Shown in pieces: positions 11,266-25,291 of a stretch of DNA of 64,000 bases (the first letter of the stretch is position 1; each line of letters begins with the position of its first letter). The notes below the pieces were generated by a model, which saw only the letters and a list, made by a program, of their open reading frames with translations, did no database searches and was not told the DNA's origin. Both the position numbers and the translations under genes were made by a program. This DNA comes from Galerina marginata. Taxonomy: Eukaryota; Basidiomycota; Agaricomycetes; Agaricales; Galerinaceae. Location: assembly GCA_023014335.1 (NCBI GenBank), contig JAECYW010000014.1:1302001-1366000 (forward strand), in the 5' to 3' direction.

Positions 11266-13501
11266 ATGTCGGCGTTCACCATGTTCGTGCCTTTACTGGA
11301 AATCTCCTGTTTTCCCTAACCACAATCTTTCAGTGATAGTGGGTTTGCTCTATGCATTGGTATTGACAAGTATAAATCAAACACCATCCCACCCCTCCGT
11401 GGCGCTGTGGCCGACGCACGAGCAGTTGCCGGCTACCTTCGACAGCTGAAGGTTCCTCAACACCATGTTACGCTCCTCGAAAATGAATCAGCCACGAGGC
11501 ATGCTATCCTCCAGGGTCTTCGAGATCTCGCTAATGATCCTCGCATCCAATATGGGAACCCAATCGTAGTTTTCTATGCCGGCCACGGCAGTGAAGCTGC
11601 TGCTCCAGAATGGGAAGGCGGAGGTCCGAATGCCAACATCCAGCTCACTGTGCCATATGATGCATATTGTGACTCCGGAGGAGAAGTGGTTGCGCCTATT
11701 CCAGACCGTACTCTCGGTGCGTTGCTTGAGGCAATTGCGCAGCAGAAAGGCAATAACATTGTATGTCGTCACTGAGTACTCACCTCCGATGTCTCTCTGA
11801 TAACATGGTTTGAAGGTCGTTATAATGGACTCGTGTTACTCTGCCTCTGGAACGAGGTCGTTCGATAATTCCTTCGACATTGTGCGCTGTATACCGCTCC
11901 CCTCCGACTTTCATTTTGAAGGAAGACTGGAAGCAGATGCATGGCCCTTGCCTCCAACTAGTACCAGCGGTGGCCTGCTATCGCACGTGCTCCTCTCAGC
12001 TTGCGGATCGTCTGGCCAAGCTTGGGAAGCCCACGATCGTGGCGTCTTCACAGCGGCGTTGCTAGATCTCTTGAAAGACAGTCAGATCGATAAATTGCGG
12101 TATTGTGACATCGTAATGCGGATGGATATTGACACCAGGTATGAATATACTCTATCTATGAGAATTAATATATTGACTATTATCTTTAGGCAGATTCCCC
12201 ACTGTGAAGGGATCAACCGAGAGAGGTACATATTCACGACAACCTCAGCTCCCCCTACCGAATACTTTATCCCTGCGCACACCCGTATATCAAAGAAGGG
12301 TCCGTTTAATCACGTTTTAAATGGTGGGGCAGCCCACGGTTTGGTCGTCGGTGACGAATTCAATGTTTATCCCGACATGGATTGTCAGGAGTCCCTTGGA
12401 ATATTGGTCATTAAGGAAGTTGGCTCGTTCTATTCCATCACACGTCATCCTCTTTTCGGCCTGCAATTGGCTGCCAATTCTGTCGCTGTACGGATCAAAA
12501 AAGGAAAACATGAACCTCTCCGAATTCCTACCGCGGACTTCCCTGAGATAACACTGCACGTCCAAGTCGACATGTACGAGCTGCAACAATCTCGATCCAA
12601 GTTCCCTGGTTCTCCTACCGCGGAGCTTCTCTCTGGTATTCCAGTCCCATTTGAAAATGGCTCTTTTATATTGCAACAAGGGTGCTCCTACGGACTCAAG
12701 TTGACGAACAACAGCGCTTACGATCTGTATCCGACCGTGCATTCAAGCAACCTGCTTCAGTTTGGTATGTTAGTTTGGGATTTAAAAACCGCCAGCCATC
12801 TTATCTTCCCCCAGATCCTTGGTATCGGCCTCCCTGCAGCCGATCCAGGCTGGATGTGCCGCTGAAGATGGGTGGAGGCTCTCTCACCATTGGCTATGGT
12901 TCAGGTGGATCTCCTTCTCTGGTTATTGCATCCTCTCCCAGGGAAGGACACGGATCTTTGAAGATCTTGCTCTCTACTCAGCCTCTGGACCCACTGTACG
13001 ACGACAAATCTTTCCGTTTGGCCCATTATCTGCCTGAAGCAATCAAAGGCCCTTGGGCGACCGTCAGCAGAGCCATCACCTACCGCCTTTCGAACAGCAA
13101 CCCCCGTGTCCCATCTGACCACCGGCCTAAGGAATTTTTAATATCTAACCCAGCAAGACTACCTAGCGTAAGTACTAAAGTCAAGTAATCCCCTTTATCT
13201 GATATTTAATCGTTTACTCCAGAAACCCTGCGTGCCACGTTCACTCGCCCTCTTCCAAGGGCAGAAGAGCGTGTTTTTCCTGGGTCTCGACCCAGACCTA
13301 TCCACGGACCATTTTGGTGGTGTACTCAAGAAGAGCATGTCTTTCTCGGAACTTGACACCAGCCACTCATTCATGAACCATTTGGGTAGTGGAGTGCCGT
13401 CTGCAAGCTTTGCAGATCTTTCCAAGACACCATGTAAACTGGTCCGACACCATCCCACCGTTCACCAGCGTCCGGTCGCCATCCGTCTTTCCAGTGGTTG
13501 A
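11266..13501 (+). CDS. Caspase-domain protein, copy 4 of 5
   Basis: Six exons, 11266-11282, 11334-11760, 11816-12138, 12190-12764, 12815-13167 and 13223-13501, encode about 657 aa. Exon 1 is the same 17-nt phase-2 mini-exon seen in copies 2, 3 and 5, here with a gttcgt donor. The dyad is intact: FYAGHGSEAAAP and MDSCYSASGTRS. Other caspase motifs are FALCIGIDKYKS, PPLRGAVADARA and NANIQLTVPYDAY. The C-terminal half has NGGAAHGLVVGDEF, LTNNSAYDLYPTV and MGGGSLTIGYGSG. The last exon begins KPCVPRSLALFQG and is built from related ~100-nt units. It is convergent with copy 5, which has the same 575-nt exon 4 and 353-nt exon 5; the two form the arms of an inverted duplication. There is no hydrophobic tail, so a soluble protein is likely. 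Confidence 0.87.
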
Positions 13502-14150
13502 AAGCAGTCGGGTTGATCAAGATGTAGCATATCCCCTAATTCGCTTATCTTGCCGCCTTGTGAAGATTTGACATTTGTGGACGCCTAACCCCACTTTGTT
13601 TTCACACCTGCTATTGAGTCCCACTTTCAACTTTCATAATCCTGGTTTTTGCAGATGTATTTGTATTTGACAGCCTTTAACTAACAACAATACAATGTAA
13701 ACGGTATCTGATCACGTATGTAGATTATTCAATTCATAGAATCTGATTACTCAAACGCCCCTATATTTGCAAATGCCCACTGTCTTACACTTGACAAAAC
13801 ACGAAGACTCCCTATCAGGTCGCTACTATCGCCAACCTGCCCAGAACCTGCAACTTCGCCTACGCAACTCACTTCGACGCCCACCCGCTCTTGCTCGAGT
13901 GGGTCGACAGACAACACCTGGGTGCTCGTGGAGCAGCTCGTCGGCTTTCACTCCTCTAGAAGACTCCCAAATCTCCGAGAGTTTGAGCTAGAATCATTCT
14001 CCTCTAATTTCTGAAACCAGAGCCTCCAAACCCTTCTCTCCTTTACCACGGCGTTCAAAGATACTCTGACTTCTGTGACCATTTCCTCCGAAGACCACTA
14101 CGGCTACGGACTGGTTCTCGCATATTATCCCAAGTGGTCCAGGTTCTTTC
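13502..14150 (+). pseudogene. Left-arm flank with relic of the NCBP3-like gene N-terminal region
   Basis: Sequence just downstream of caspase copy 4 matches, in inverted orientation, the flank of caspase copy 5 (shared words such as TTGTTTTCACACCTGCTAT at about 13597 and its complement near 15230). At about 13830-13950 the plus strand can be read as NLP.TC.FAYATHFDAHPL.LEWVD, nearly the RNA-binding segment of the intact NCBP3-like gene (FAYATHFDAHPLGLEWVDD). It then loses frame and has no gene around it. It is a relic carried along by the inverted duplication. Confidence 0.7.
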
Positions 14151-15075
14151 TACGTCGACCAGACGCTGGTGGCGTACTAAACACAGCTGGAATCGCCATG
14201 CACGCGGATATAATCAGCCAACAACACAAATATAATATGTGATTTGCGAGGGGATAAATATGCAAGGGGTCATGAATGTACATGAGTTGAGCGGCGAAGA
14301 GATCATGAATGGTCGAATGGAAGGTTGGGCAAAGGAATTGAACACCCCAAGCACTCGAGGTCCTGTATTCCTTGAGTTATTTTTAAATAAAAAAGAAAGA
14401 AACGACACGGCCCAGGGGAAAGCATCAAGTCGCACGACCATATTCAAAATTAGAGTTATAATCATAACCATCATGATGCCCTCAAAAACGCATCCAGCTC
14501 GTCGTCTAGCTCCTGCTGCGTCTTCTTCGGCCGCTCAGCTGTCCGGTTGTGTCGTGCAGGTCGGTCGGGGTCTCTATCCCTTCAACCTGACCACCTCTTC
14601 GTTCCGCCAGCTGTTACAGTCCCGTCAACAATCCTTCGCCCCTGCTCCCCACATGCCCGAACAGGCATCCCCTCTTCGACCCGACCTGACCCCAACTTAA
14701 GCTTTTCACTCTCACCCCAGGGCCGAGGCTGTAGCCTGTCGCTCAGTGCCGAGCCCCCGAAATCCACCTCATCTCTCTACCGTCGCCGCCCTCTCCGTCG
14801 AGGTAGAGACAGCGTAAGTCGGGATGATAGATTACCCGCACTACTGGCGCGAACATGACCATGTGCGGTGCTGTGAATGTGCAGGTTTGACTTCTGCTCG
14901 AATCCTGCGTACGGGGAAAATGAGCACGCAGGTGTTGTCGACCCATTTGGGCCTGAGCGAGTGCGCGTTGAAGTGTGTCACAGGCGAAGATGCTGGTTGT
15001 GCGCACGTTGACGATGGGTGATGTCGTATCGTCTGGTAGAGATGTGGCTCTTGATGGTAAGCAACCTGTCATAGA
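14150..15075 (-). pseudogene. Second relic of the NCBP3-like gene (C-terminal and 3' flank, plus scrambled N-terminal fragment)
   Basis: Two pieces align by eye with the gene at 21.2-22.9 kb. From about 14150 to 14830 the sequence repeats the 3' flank and last part of that gene (compare 14217-14310 with 20960-21065, and the CATCCAGCTCGTCGTC region near 14490 with 21258). Near 14925-15010 the minus strand carries the RNA-binding segment, but shifted out of frame so that the EWVDDNTCVLVF equivalent becomes QMGRQHLRAHF. The middle of the gene is missing. It cannot make the original protein. Confidence 0.75.
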
Positions 15076-15437
15076 CCCTTCAAGCTTTAGCTCTTGTCGA
15101 GGGGTTAGGATATTGGTCATCTATAGGTTACATTGTGTTATTATTAGTTGCATGTTATGCTGTCAAAGATCAAACACTGTAAATACATCTGAAGAGATCG
15201 GGATATTGAAAGTTGAAAGCAGGACTCGATAGCAGGTGTGAAAACAAATTTGGGGGAGGGGGGGGCAAGCGTCTACGAAATGTCGAAATTTTCTGAGGCC
15301 TTTAAGGGTCAAAGAGCACTTTCTGCGGCCAGCGAGAAGTGCGAGCAGAGGATATGCTACATCAACGAGACCGGTTTCAACCGTTGGAAAGACCGATGGC
15401 TGAAAAGCTGCGGACAGCACACCATCACCCAAATGGT

Positions 15438-17597
15438 TCATGAATGAGGTTCCAAGGTTAAAATCCGGGAAAGACATGCTCTTCTTGTGACCTCAAAAAG
15501 GGACGAGTGAGTGTGGTACGCAGGGTTTCTGGAGTCGTCGTTCGTGAATTGGTGGTTCGGGTCAAGGTCAGGGCAAGACAAGCACTTTTTGTGGCCTTGA
15601 AAGGGGACGAGTGAACGTGGTACGTATGGTTTCTGGAGTAGACAGATAAATATTAAACGAAATGGATTAATTGGCATGAATACTTACAAGAGGTAGTCTT
15701 GCTGGGTTAGATATTGAAAAATCCTTAGGTAGGTGGCAAAGTGGCACACGAGGGCTGGTTTTGGAAAGGCGGTAGGTGATGGGTCTACTGATGGTTGCCC
15801 AAGGGCCCTTGAGAGCTTCAGGCAGATAATCGGCCAAGCGGAAAATTTTGTCGTCGTACAATGGGTCTAGGGGTCGAGTAGAGAGCAAGATTTCCAAGGA
15901 CCCGCTTCCTTCCTTATGAGAAGAAGGAATAACGAGAGCAGGAGATCCACCTGAACCATAGCCAATGGTGAGAGAACCTCCACCCATCTTCAGCGGCACA
16001 TCCAGGCTGGATCGGCTGCAGGAAGGCCGATACCAAGGATCTGCAGAAGGTTAAGATTTCTGGAGGTTTTCGAGATTCCGAACTAACATACCGAACTTAA
16101 GCGGATTGCTTGAATGCACGGTCGGATACAGATCGTATGCGCTGTTGTTCGTCAACTTGAGTCCGTAGGAGCACCCTTGTTTCACTATAAATGAGCCGTT
16201 TTCATACGGGACGGCAAAACCAGGCAGGAGCTCCGTGGTAGGAGAACTAGGGAACCTGGACTGAGATTGTTGCAACTCATACATCTCGACTAGGACGTGT
16301 GTTGTTATCTCAGGGAAGTCCGCAGTAGGAATTCGAAGAGGTTCGTCTTTTCCTTTGTTGATCCGTACAGCAACAGAATTGGCAGCCAACTGAAGACCGG
16401 CAAGAGGGGGGAAGGCGACAGAATAAAACGAGCCAACTTCTTTAATGATCAATGTTCCAAGGGACTGCTGACAGTTGGTATTGGGATAAACATAGAATTC
16501 GTCACCGACGACCAAACCGTGGGCTGCACCACCGTTTAAAATGTAGGTCAACGGACCATTCTTCGATATAAAGGTGTATGCAGGAATAAAGTATTCGGTC
16601 GGGAGGGACGATGTTGTTGTGAATATGTATCTCTCTCGGTTGAACCCTTCACAGTGGGGAATTTGCCTGAAGATGACCGTCAATATGTTAACTCTCACAA
16701 AACGAGCATATACATACCTGGTGCTGATATCCATTCGCATTACGATGTCACAATACCGCAATTTATCGTTCTGACTGTCTTTCAAGAGATTTATCAGTGC
16801 GACTGTAAAGACCCCACGACCGTGGGCTTCCCACGCTTGGCCAGAAGATCCGCAAGCTGAGAGGAGGACGTGTGAGTGCAGGCCACCGCTGGTAGGAGGC
16901 AAGGACGATGCATCTGCTTCCAGTATTCCGTCAAAGTGAAAGTCGGCGGGGAGTGGTATACAGCGCACGGAGTCGGATGAGTTATTGAACGACCTCGTTC
17001 CAGAGGCAGAGTAACACGAGTCCATTATAACGAGCTTAAATAAACCAACGTTATCGGACAGGCGCGCGGGAAGTGAGTACTTGGTGACGACATACAATAT
17101 TATTGCCTTTTTGCTGCGCAATTGCCTCAAGCAACGCACCGATAGTACGGTCTGCGATAGGGCCAACCACCTTTCCGGGTTCTCCTGACTCACAATACGC
17201 ATCATATGGCACAGTGAGTTGGATATTTGCATTCGAACCTCCGGCTTCCCATTCTGAAGCAGTAGCTTCGCTGCCATGGCCGGCATAGAAAACTACGATT
17301 AGGCTTCCATACTGGATGCGAGGATCTTCGGCGAAATGTCGAAAGCCTTGGATGATAGCATGCTGCGTGGCAGATTCATTTTCGAGGGTCGTAATATGGT
17401 CATCAGGAACCCCTAGTTGTCGAAGGTAATCCGCAACTGCTTGTGCGTCGGCCACGGCGCCATGAAGACGTGGGATGGCGCTTGATTTATACTCATCGAT
17501 GCCAATGCATAGAGCGAAACCACTTTTACTAAGAATAGCGTTTAGTTTGATAACAGCAGTTTTTGAGTAAAGGCACGAACATCGTGGGCGCCTCCAT
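15438..17597 (-). CDS. Caspase-domain protein, copy 5 of 5
   Basis: Six exons, 17581-17597, 17096-17528, 16718-17034, 16092-16666, 15688-16040 and 15438-15632, encode about 629 aa. The dyad is intact: FYAGHGSEATA and MDSCYSASGTRS. It also has FALCIGIDEYKS, NANIQLTVPYDAY, NGGAAHGLVVGDEF, LTNNSAYDLYPTV and MGGGSLTIGYGSG. It is closest to copy 4, with identical lengths for exons 1, 4 and 5. The last exon holds two tandem units of about 105 nt, each opening with a ctccag acceptor-like word, so the second unit could be used as an alternative last exon. The stop at 15440-15438 follows an in-frame reading through both units. No signal peptide or tail anchor is seen. Confidence 0.86.
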
Positions 17598-19750
17598 CCT
17601 TGACCGCAAATGAAGCGGAAAATTCGACAAGCCAGTATGTTCGAACACCTCACCCAAACCCCAGGCCCGCAACAATAATCGTGTGACATCAGCATCAGCA
17701 GAGGACGTTAGAGTAACGCAGTGCCGGACCGACGTCTCCGGAGGACACCTCCCATAACATTAAAGTAAATTTGAAGGTCCAATCAGAATGGAAAATATGA
17801 TAACGGCGGTCAGCATGAACCGACGAATCACTAGGCTTTGTCAAGTCCCCAGGCTAAGAGAACCCTTTTATGTTCATTATGCGGAAGCCAGAGGAAGTTT
17901 GGCCTGGGCAAAAAAAGGTGGATAAGCCCAACAATCCAAAGCGACCATAATAACGTCCCAACTGTTTGGCACTGTCCGACGGTCGGGGCTCGCACAAGGG
18001 CAATGGTTTCAACCGAAGGGCCTGGGCAAGTGGAGCCACGAGGACAGTAGCAGACAACGGAGGTTTATACTTCATCTGTTTTCTCTGTTTTCTCGATAAA
18101 GAAATGAGTCAGAAAAAGTCATGGAAAGGAATGGATAGAGGCAACATACCTGACCTTTAACGAACAATGTACAACGCAACCGATAGGAAACCGGAAGACT
18201 AGGGTTTGCCAGATGCAAACAAGAAAACAGAACTGTGAGGGAGAGACTGAGCAGTGAGCAGAGGGTGTATTCAACCATTATTGATACCTTATTGATGACC
18301 TAAATAAGGTCCACCGTGCACTGAAGAACATCGTCAAATTCCACTCGTATCTTACAGCCGTTGTCATACAAGCACGTCGCCGTGGAGTAATTCGTCTGCT
18401 ATGCGCCGAATACTGCTTGGCCATCGAGAGACGGAAAGGCGGAGATATGTGATCCCTCGACACTTGGGACTACCGTTTTTGCGAAAGGGAAATGGAAGAT
18501 GAGCTACATGCTTTGCTGTACTGTCTTTATTGCCCATTTGATTTGCTGGAGAGAGAAGAAGATGGCTGGAGGAGGCGAGAAGATGGGTTCCCTGGTAGCG
18601 GGGATCGATGTGATCATTGTGATGCTCGAGTATCGTGCGAAATTCGACTTCGATCACCACCTGCCAGGTCGCATTTTCGCTGCAGATTGCAAAGACACAA
18701 TAAATATACACTCAAGCCAGACTCTGGGACGCCGCGCGCCGCCGAATTAGTGGACGAATGGCAACGTTGATTTCTTGCCCGGACAGATTCCCCCCCTCAC
18801 GATTTGTTCACATTGCCTCACAATGTGGGTCGTCGCTAGTCCGCTAGTGCCATAAGAGTTAAAGACCTACCTAGTGTGTACTAGGAATTCATTCCCGGTG
18901 AGAATGCCGGTTGTTCATTTCGGATGTTTGTAGTCCCCTATTACATCTCGATCCATTATGTACAGGGTCTTGCATAAAAAAGTTCAGTACATCAATTAGC
19001 ATCAATTTCGCGCGATGGCAGCTTGCACAGCCTTGCTCTGAGTTGCTCATACCCAAAATGGGAAAAAATCTGGTTCATCCCCCAAGAAGACGAACTTTTT
19101 AGTCTGAGCACAGGTGAAAGGCTCGTTCGTGGGCTTTCCGAGCTTTTCTTCAGAGTCAGGGCACGCCAGCATCAGTTTTTCATGCAGTCTTGAGTTCCCT
19201 GTTTACAACTCGATGCAATCTCGGCTGTTCCCGCCTTCCCTATTTGGCTCCCGTCCCGTTTCCACGCCGTGCGCTCCGGGCTCGCCTTGGGCTCGCCTCC
19301 AGGGCTTCCCAATTCATCTCAGAGGTAAACCGCTTTCTCCCTCTGCTGTAAGAATAAGTAAAAATAGGAAGAATATGTAGCTTGAATTTTCAACTTAGGA
19401 GCTTTCTTGAAGATCCAACCAAATCAGGGATTTCCCCGCCTTTTCTGGAGTTGATTACAGGAACATTATCTCTACCTTTACCTAGCCTATTTTATAATTT
19501 TTTTTTACTAAGTTTGTGGTTATTTTAGAAAAGCAATTGTATTTCCGTCATGGAAGTCAACCATTCAATTATGGACGCCAGTTTTCTCTTATACCTGATT
19601 TATGGATAATTAATTTACTAGTATATGGTGGTTATATTGATACTAACATTTATTATTGCGCTGAAGGACACAATTTGGACTCTAACATGTAATAACACAC
19701 ATTAATTTACAGTGGTTCCAGAGTAAAGTGAGACTGGCATTGCGCCAGTC
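17598..19750. other. Intergenic, no gene recognised
   Basis: Over 2 kb without a credible exon chain. Open frames (for example minus 18364-18711 and plus 19114-19380) lack family motifs and conserved splice structure. A word close to AGTCCCCTATTACATCTCG at 18929 recurs in a similar form at 19933, hinting at related repeat debris. Confidence 0.4.
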
Positions 19751-19759
19751 ATATGTGCC

Positions 19760-20060
19760 GAGAGTCGGCTCCGGAAAGTTCACGCGCCCTTTTCATAAGC
19801 CGAAGGAGGCGGTCCCGAATTACCGACTATGGTTAAGATCAACTTGGCGGATCCGTCGACCCTGTTATTGCCAAATTTGGAGACACGGGTAAAAATGGCC
19901 CATGGGAGAATCACAACATGAAAAAGAGATTAGTCCCCTGTTACAACTCGGAACCGAATAGGTGCGGACTTAACTATAGATAGTAGTTTGGGACAGCGCC
20001 CTCTCGTGCCTTTCGGCTTAGAAATCTGGCGCGTGAACTTTTCGGAAGCGCTCCTCCGCT
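19760..20060. repeat. Inverted-repeat element (MITE candidate)
   Basis: The segment around 19768-19815 (core AAAGTTCACGCGCC, then TAAGCCGAA) reappears as its reverse complement at 20012-20056 (core GGCGCGTGAACTTTT preceded by TTCGGCTTA). The arms are about 45 nt, imperfect, and enclose about 200 nt of noncoding DNA. This is what a small non-autonomous DNA element looks like; no transposase gene and no certain target duplication were found. Confidence 0.5.
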
Positions 20061-21238
20061 AACCATAACTCAGAATTCCAAGGTATTTTTGAGGTATTCG
20101 TTGAGCCACACGTGGTTTGATAAAATTTTGAATGCAAGTATGCTAATTTAAGTACTCTAAAAGGTTACTGGTAGTTTATACACGAAATGGGAATGGTCAA
20201 AGTAGTTTAAAATGATTAAACTTCTTGTTGGGGGCAAATATTCATTAGAAAGCTGCGAAACCTAGCAAAAAAAAAATAGTAAACTAGGAAAAAGCGGACG
20301 AATTCCATGAGAACTTAATTTAAATACGACAAAAGACTTTTCAAGTGTTCTCTATTTGTTTAGAGGGGAAAGACTGGATATTTACAGCACTTGACACTTG
20401 AATTGCACTTGAAAGTAAAAATATCCAATGGCAGAAAGCGAAATGTGGGGTTGTATAACAAGTTAATGGGCTTAGAACCTATGATTCATCGGTACATAAT
20501 TATTTTACTATTTTTCCTATTTTACAGCTAGGCAGGGGGCTAAGACGGGCAAGGAAGTACGTAGGCGCTGCCGGAGCAGCCTAGACCGATGACCGGTCCT
20601 TGGCAGGCCTATTGAGTGGATAGCTTTGCACGTAGGGCATTAGCGCGTGTGGTGCCGGTGGGTACCGCCCCTACCTTGTGATGCAAGTAACTTTTTTGCA
20701 ACACTACTGGGGTTGGAATATTTTGCGGAGGGTCAAAAGATTTTGGCAAGTCGCTTTGATTTTGACCATATATTTTGCCGTGGGGTCTTCCCTTAAAAAG
20801 TGACTGCAAAATGTCTTGACAAAATCCAAGCGACATGACTCGTATTTTGACCACTGGCAAAATGTTCCCACCACAGTTAGTGCAATTGAGAAGTCGGATA
20901 TTTTGCCGGTTTCCTGGCTCGACCAGAAGCTGGTGGCGTGCTAAACACAGTTGGAATCAGGATGCACGTGGATATAATCAGGCAAAAACGCGATATATGA
21001 TTTGCGAGGAGGATAAATATGCAGGGGGTTATGAATGTACATGAGTTGAGCGGCGAAGAGATCATTAAATAGTGAACGATCTGATGATCGACTGGGCGAA
21101 GGAAAGGGGAGAAAGTACCCCAAGCACTCGAAGTCCTGTATTCCTGGACGTATTTTTAAATATAAAAGAAAGAAACGACATGGGGGAAAGCATCACGTCA
21201 CACGACCATATTCAAAATCATCAAAATCAAAATCATAA
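20061..21238. other. AT-rich intergenic region and 3' flank of the NCBP3-like gene
   Basis: No gene was recognised. A short inverted pair (ACTTTTCAAGTG near 20336 and CACTTGAAAGT near 20404) could form a hairpin. From about 20910 the sequence is the source of the duplicated 3' flank also found at 14150-14310. Confidence 0.45.
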
Positions 21239-22920
21239 TCATGACGCCCTCAAAAACGCATCCAACTCGTCGTCCAGCTCCTGCTGCGTCTTCTTCGGCC
21301 GCTCAGCTGTTCGGTTGGGTCGTGCAGGTCGGTCGCGGTCTCTATTATCCCTTCCACCTCCACCGCCGCCACCTCCACCACCACCTCTTCGTCTCCGCCG
21401 CCTGTCCCCGTCCACATCTCCTTCGCCTAGGCTGTCCACATCGTCCACGTCCCCTCTCCGACTCCGACTCCGTCCCCACTCAAGCTTTTCACTCTCACCC
21501 CAGCCCCGCGGCTGCAGCCTGTCGCTCAGCGCCGAGCCTTCGAGGTCCGCCTCGTCCCTCCCCCCACCACCGCCGGAGCGCCGCTGCCCTCTTCGTCGAG
21601 GTAGAGGAAGCGTAAGCCGCGATGCCAGATCGCCCGCACCGTTGGAGCGCCCATGACCATGTGAGGCGTTGTGGATCCGCAGATTCGACGTCCGCTCGAG
21701 CAGCGTGCGGCCGTCCCGCGCGATGTAGTCTGAACGCATTTTTGAGGGTGGGGAGGCTGGGACGTCGTCTGCGTCTGCATTTGAGTCGGCGGGGGGTTCT
21801 TCCGCGCCGTCGGAAGAATGCGGGCTCGCGTCGTCGTCTTCGGCGAGGAACTGGTCCAGCTCGTTGTCCAACCTCGCTCTCTGCATCTCTTCCGTCTCGT
21901 GCACGCTCCGTGCCCGTGGGTTCCCGTGCATGTCGTCCTCCCCCCTCCGCCGCTTTGGAGGCGGCATGTCCCGTCCGTTGAGCACCTCCTTTCCGGCAGA
22001 CACCCCGTGCCTTTTGTAGAACTTGCTCTCGCGCATGGCGCCTTTCTTCTTCACGTCGTCGTGCCGTGCCCAGCGCATCCGGATCGGGCCTTTCAGCCCC
22101 TCATCTCTCGCCTCGGAGTAACTTTGTCCGGGTGTGTCCTTCAAATTTAACTTCAAAGTCTGCGATATGCGCTCCTCGGGCGGCCACAGCGCGACGGGGA
22201 ACGGGCGCGCGGGGATGCAGTCGTCCACCACCATCGTCGTTTCGGGGGCAGAGGCGTCCGCGGCGGGTTTTTGCAGCCGCCGGAATGCGTCCCTAGCGTC
22301 TTTGCGTGCTGGGAAGACGAGTACGCAGGTGTTGTCGTCTACCCACTCGAGCCCGAGGGGGTGCGCGTCGAAGTGCGTTGCGTAGGCGAATATGCGGGTT
22401 GTGGGGAGGTTGGCGATGGGTGAGCCGGTGAGGAGGAGCGCGTTGCCTCTGTGGGAGAGCTCTGGGTGGGAAGGGGGTGAGATGGGGGCTATATTGGAGG
22501 GTGGGAGAGGTACCTTCTTCCATCTCGACGTCATCTTCGTCTATTCTTGAGCTATCGACGTCTGCGTCGTCGTGTTTCCTCTTCATTTTTGGTTGGATTA
22601 TGGGTATGACAATATAATGAAAAAAATAAAAACAATACATATATCAGTCTTTCGAAATAAACGCTGTTTGCAGAGGAACATAGAAAGACAACGACCACGC
22701 AACGCACCTTGCCGCCAACAGCAGACCGCGACGTCTCCGAGAGCAAGTACACCTTGCTCGTGCCTATCCGGTTCGCCAGAGACGCAGAAGCGACGGCCTG
22801 TACTCGGACTGCCTCCGCCTCTAATTCTGCAGCGGTAGGGAGCTGCGCCTCGTACGCCACGTTGTCGTCATATGAGAGAGCGAGCGAGGGGTCGAGGACT
22901 TGGGGGGCTATGTCGTCCAT
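21239..22920 (-). CDS. NCBP3-like nuclear cap-binding / mRNA export protein with FoP-like tail
   Basis: Three exons, 22708-22920, 22514-22580 and 21239-22461, encode about 500 aa; phases join cleanly (0 and 1). An RRM-like segment IFAYATHFDAHPLGLEWVDD followed by NTCVLVFPARKDARDAF matches the NCBP3 (DUF2414) family, as does RWARHDDVKKKGAMRESKFY further on. NCBP3 binds capped RNA and links it to the TREX/export machinery. The last third is Arg/Gly-rich and ends TQQELDDELDAFL, which resembles the C-terminal motif of FoP/CHTOP, a PRMT1 target and TREX partner. Start ATG 22920 gives MDDIAPQVLDPSLA; a shorter start at 22586 (MKRKHDD) is possible if the first intron is not used. The gene is divergent from KRR1 with 163 bp between starts. 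Two decayed partial copies lie at 13.8-15.1 kb. Confidence 0.8.
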
Positions 22921-24857
<1,937 letters not shown>

Positions 24858-25291
24858 GTTGGGTTGTTTGTGTCAAGCTTGGGTTGGACGGTGTGGTTAT
24901 GTTTTCTTTGTTTATCGTGAGTTCAATCATGATCACTTTAAAGCAAGCATATCTTTGGTCATCAACAGTCAGATTCAGTCTAGTCAACCTCACTTTCAAT
25001 CTCAAATTCCAGCCAAAAGTATGAGCCTTCAGTGGGTCAACGGATGTGTGCACTTCCATTTTGGGCATGTAATACACGTGGTTATCAAGAGTGTTTGTGG
25101 AGTCTCTTTTCTGAACATCGAGAGGCCGAGGCCACTTCAACTACCATATTTCATTCTAATTTTGCCTGGTCTTATATCAATCTCAAGGCATTCAGAAGCA
25201 CGGAATGCAGTGAAAGACTTTAGAGTTTTTCAATACGAAGGTAATTGTGGTTGTTTGCTTGTCTGAAAAGTGCGATTGACTCAGATTGAGG
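24858..25291. other. Intergenic, KRR1 3' flank and FunK1 5' flank
   Basis: A 434-bp stretch between tandem plus-strand genes. Frames running through it are extensions of the KRR1 terminal exon in other phases. No RNA gene was seen. Confidence 0.5.

Noticed and set aside
18364..18770. Overlapping frames on both strands near 18.5 kb
   Set aside because: No motif, no splice sites that extend them, and no conserved neighbour.
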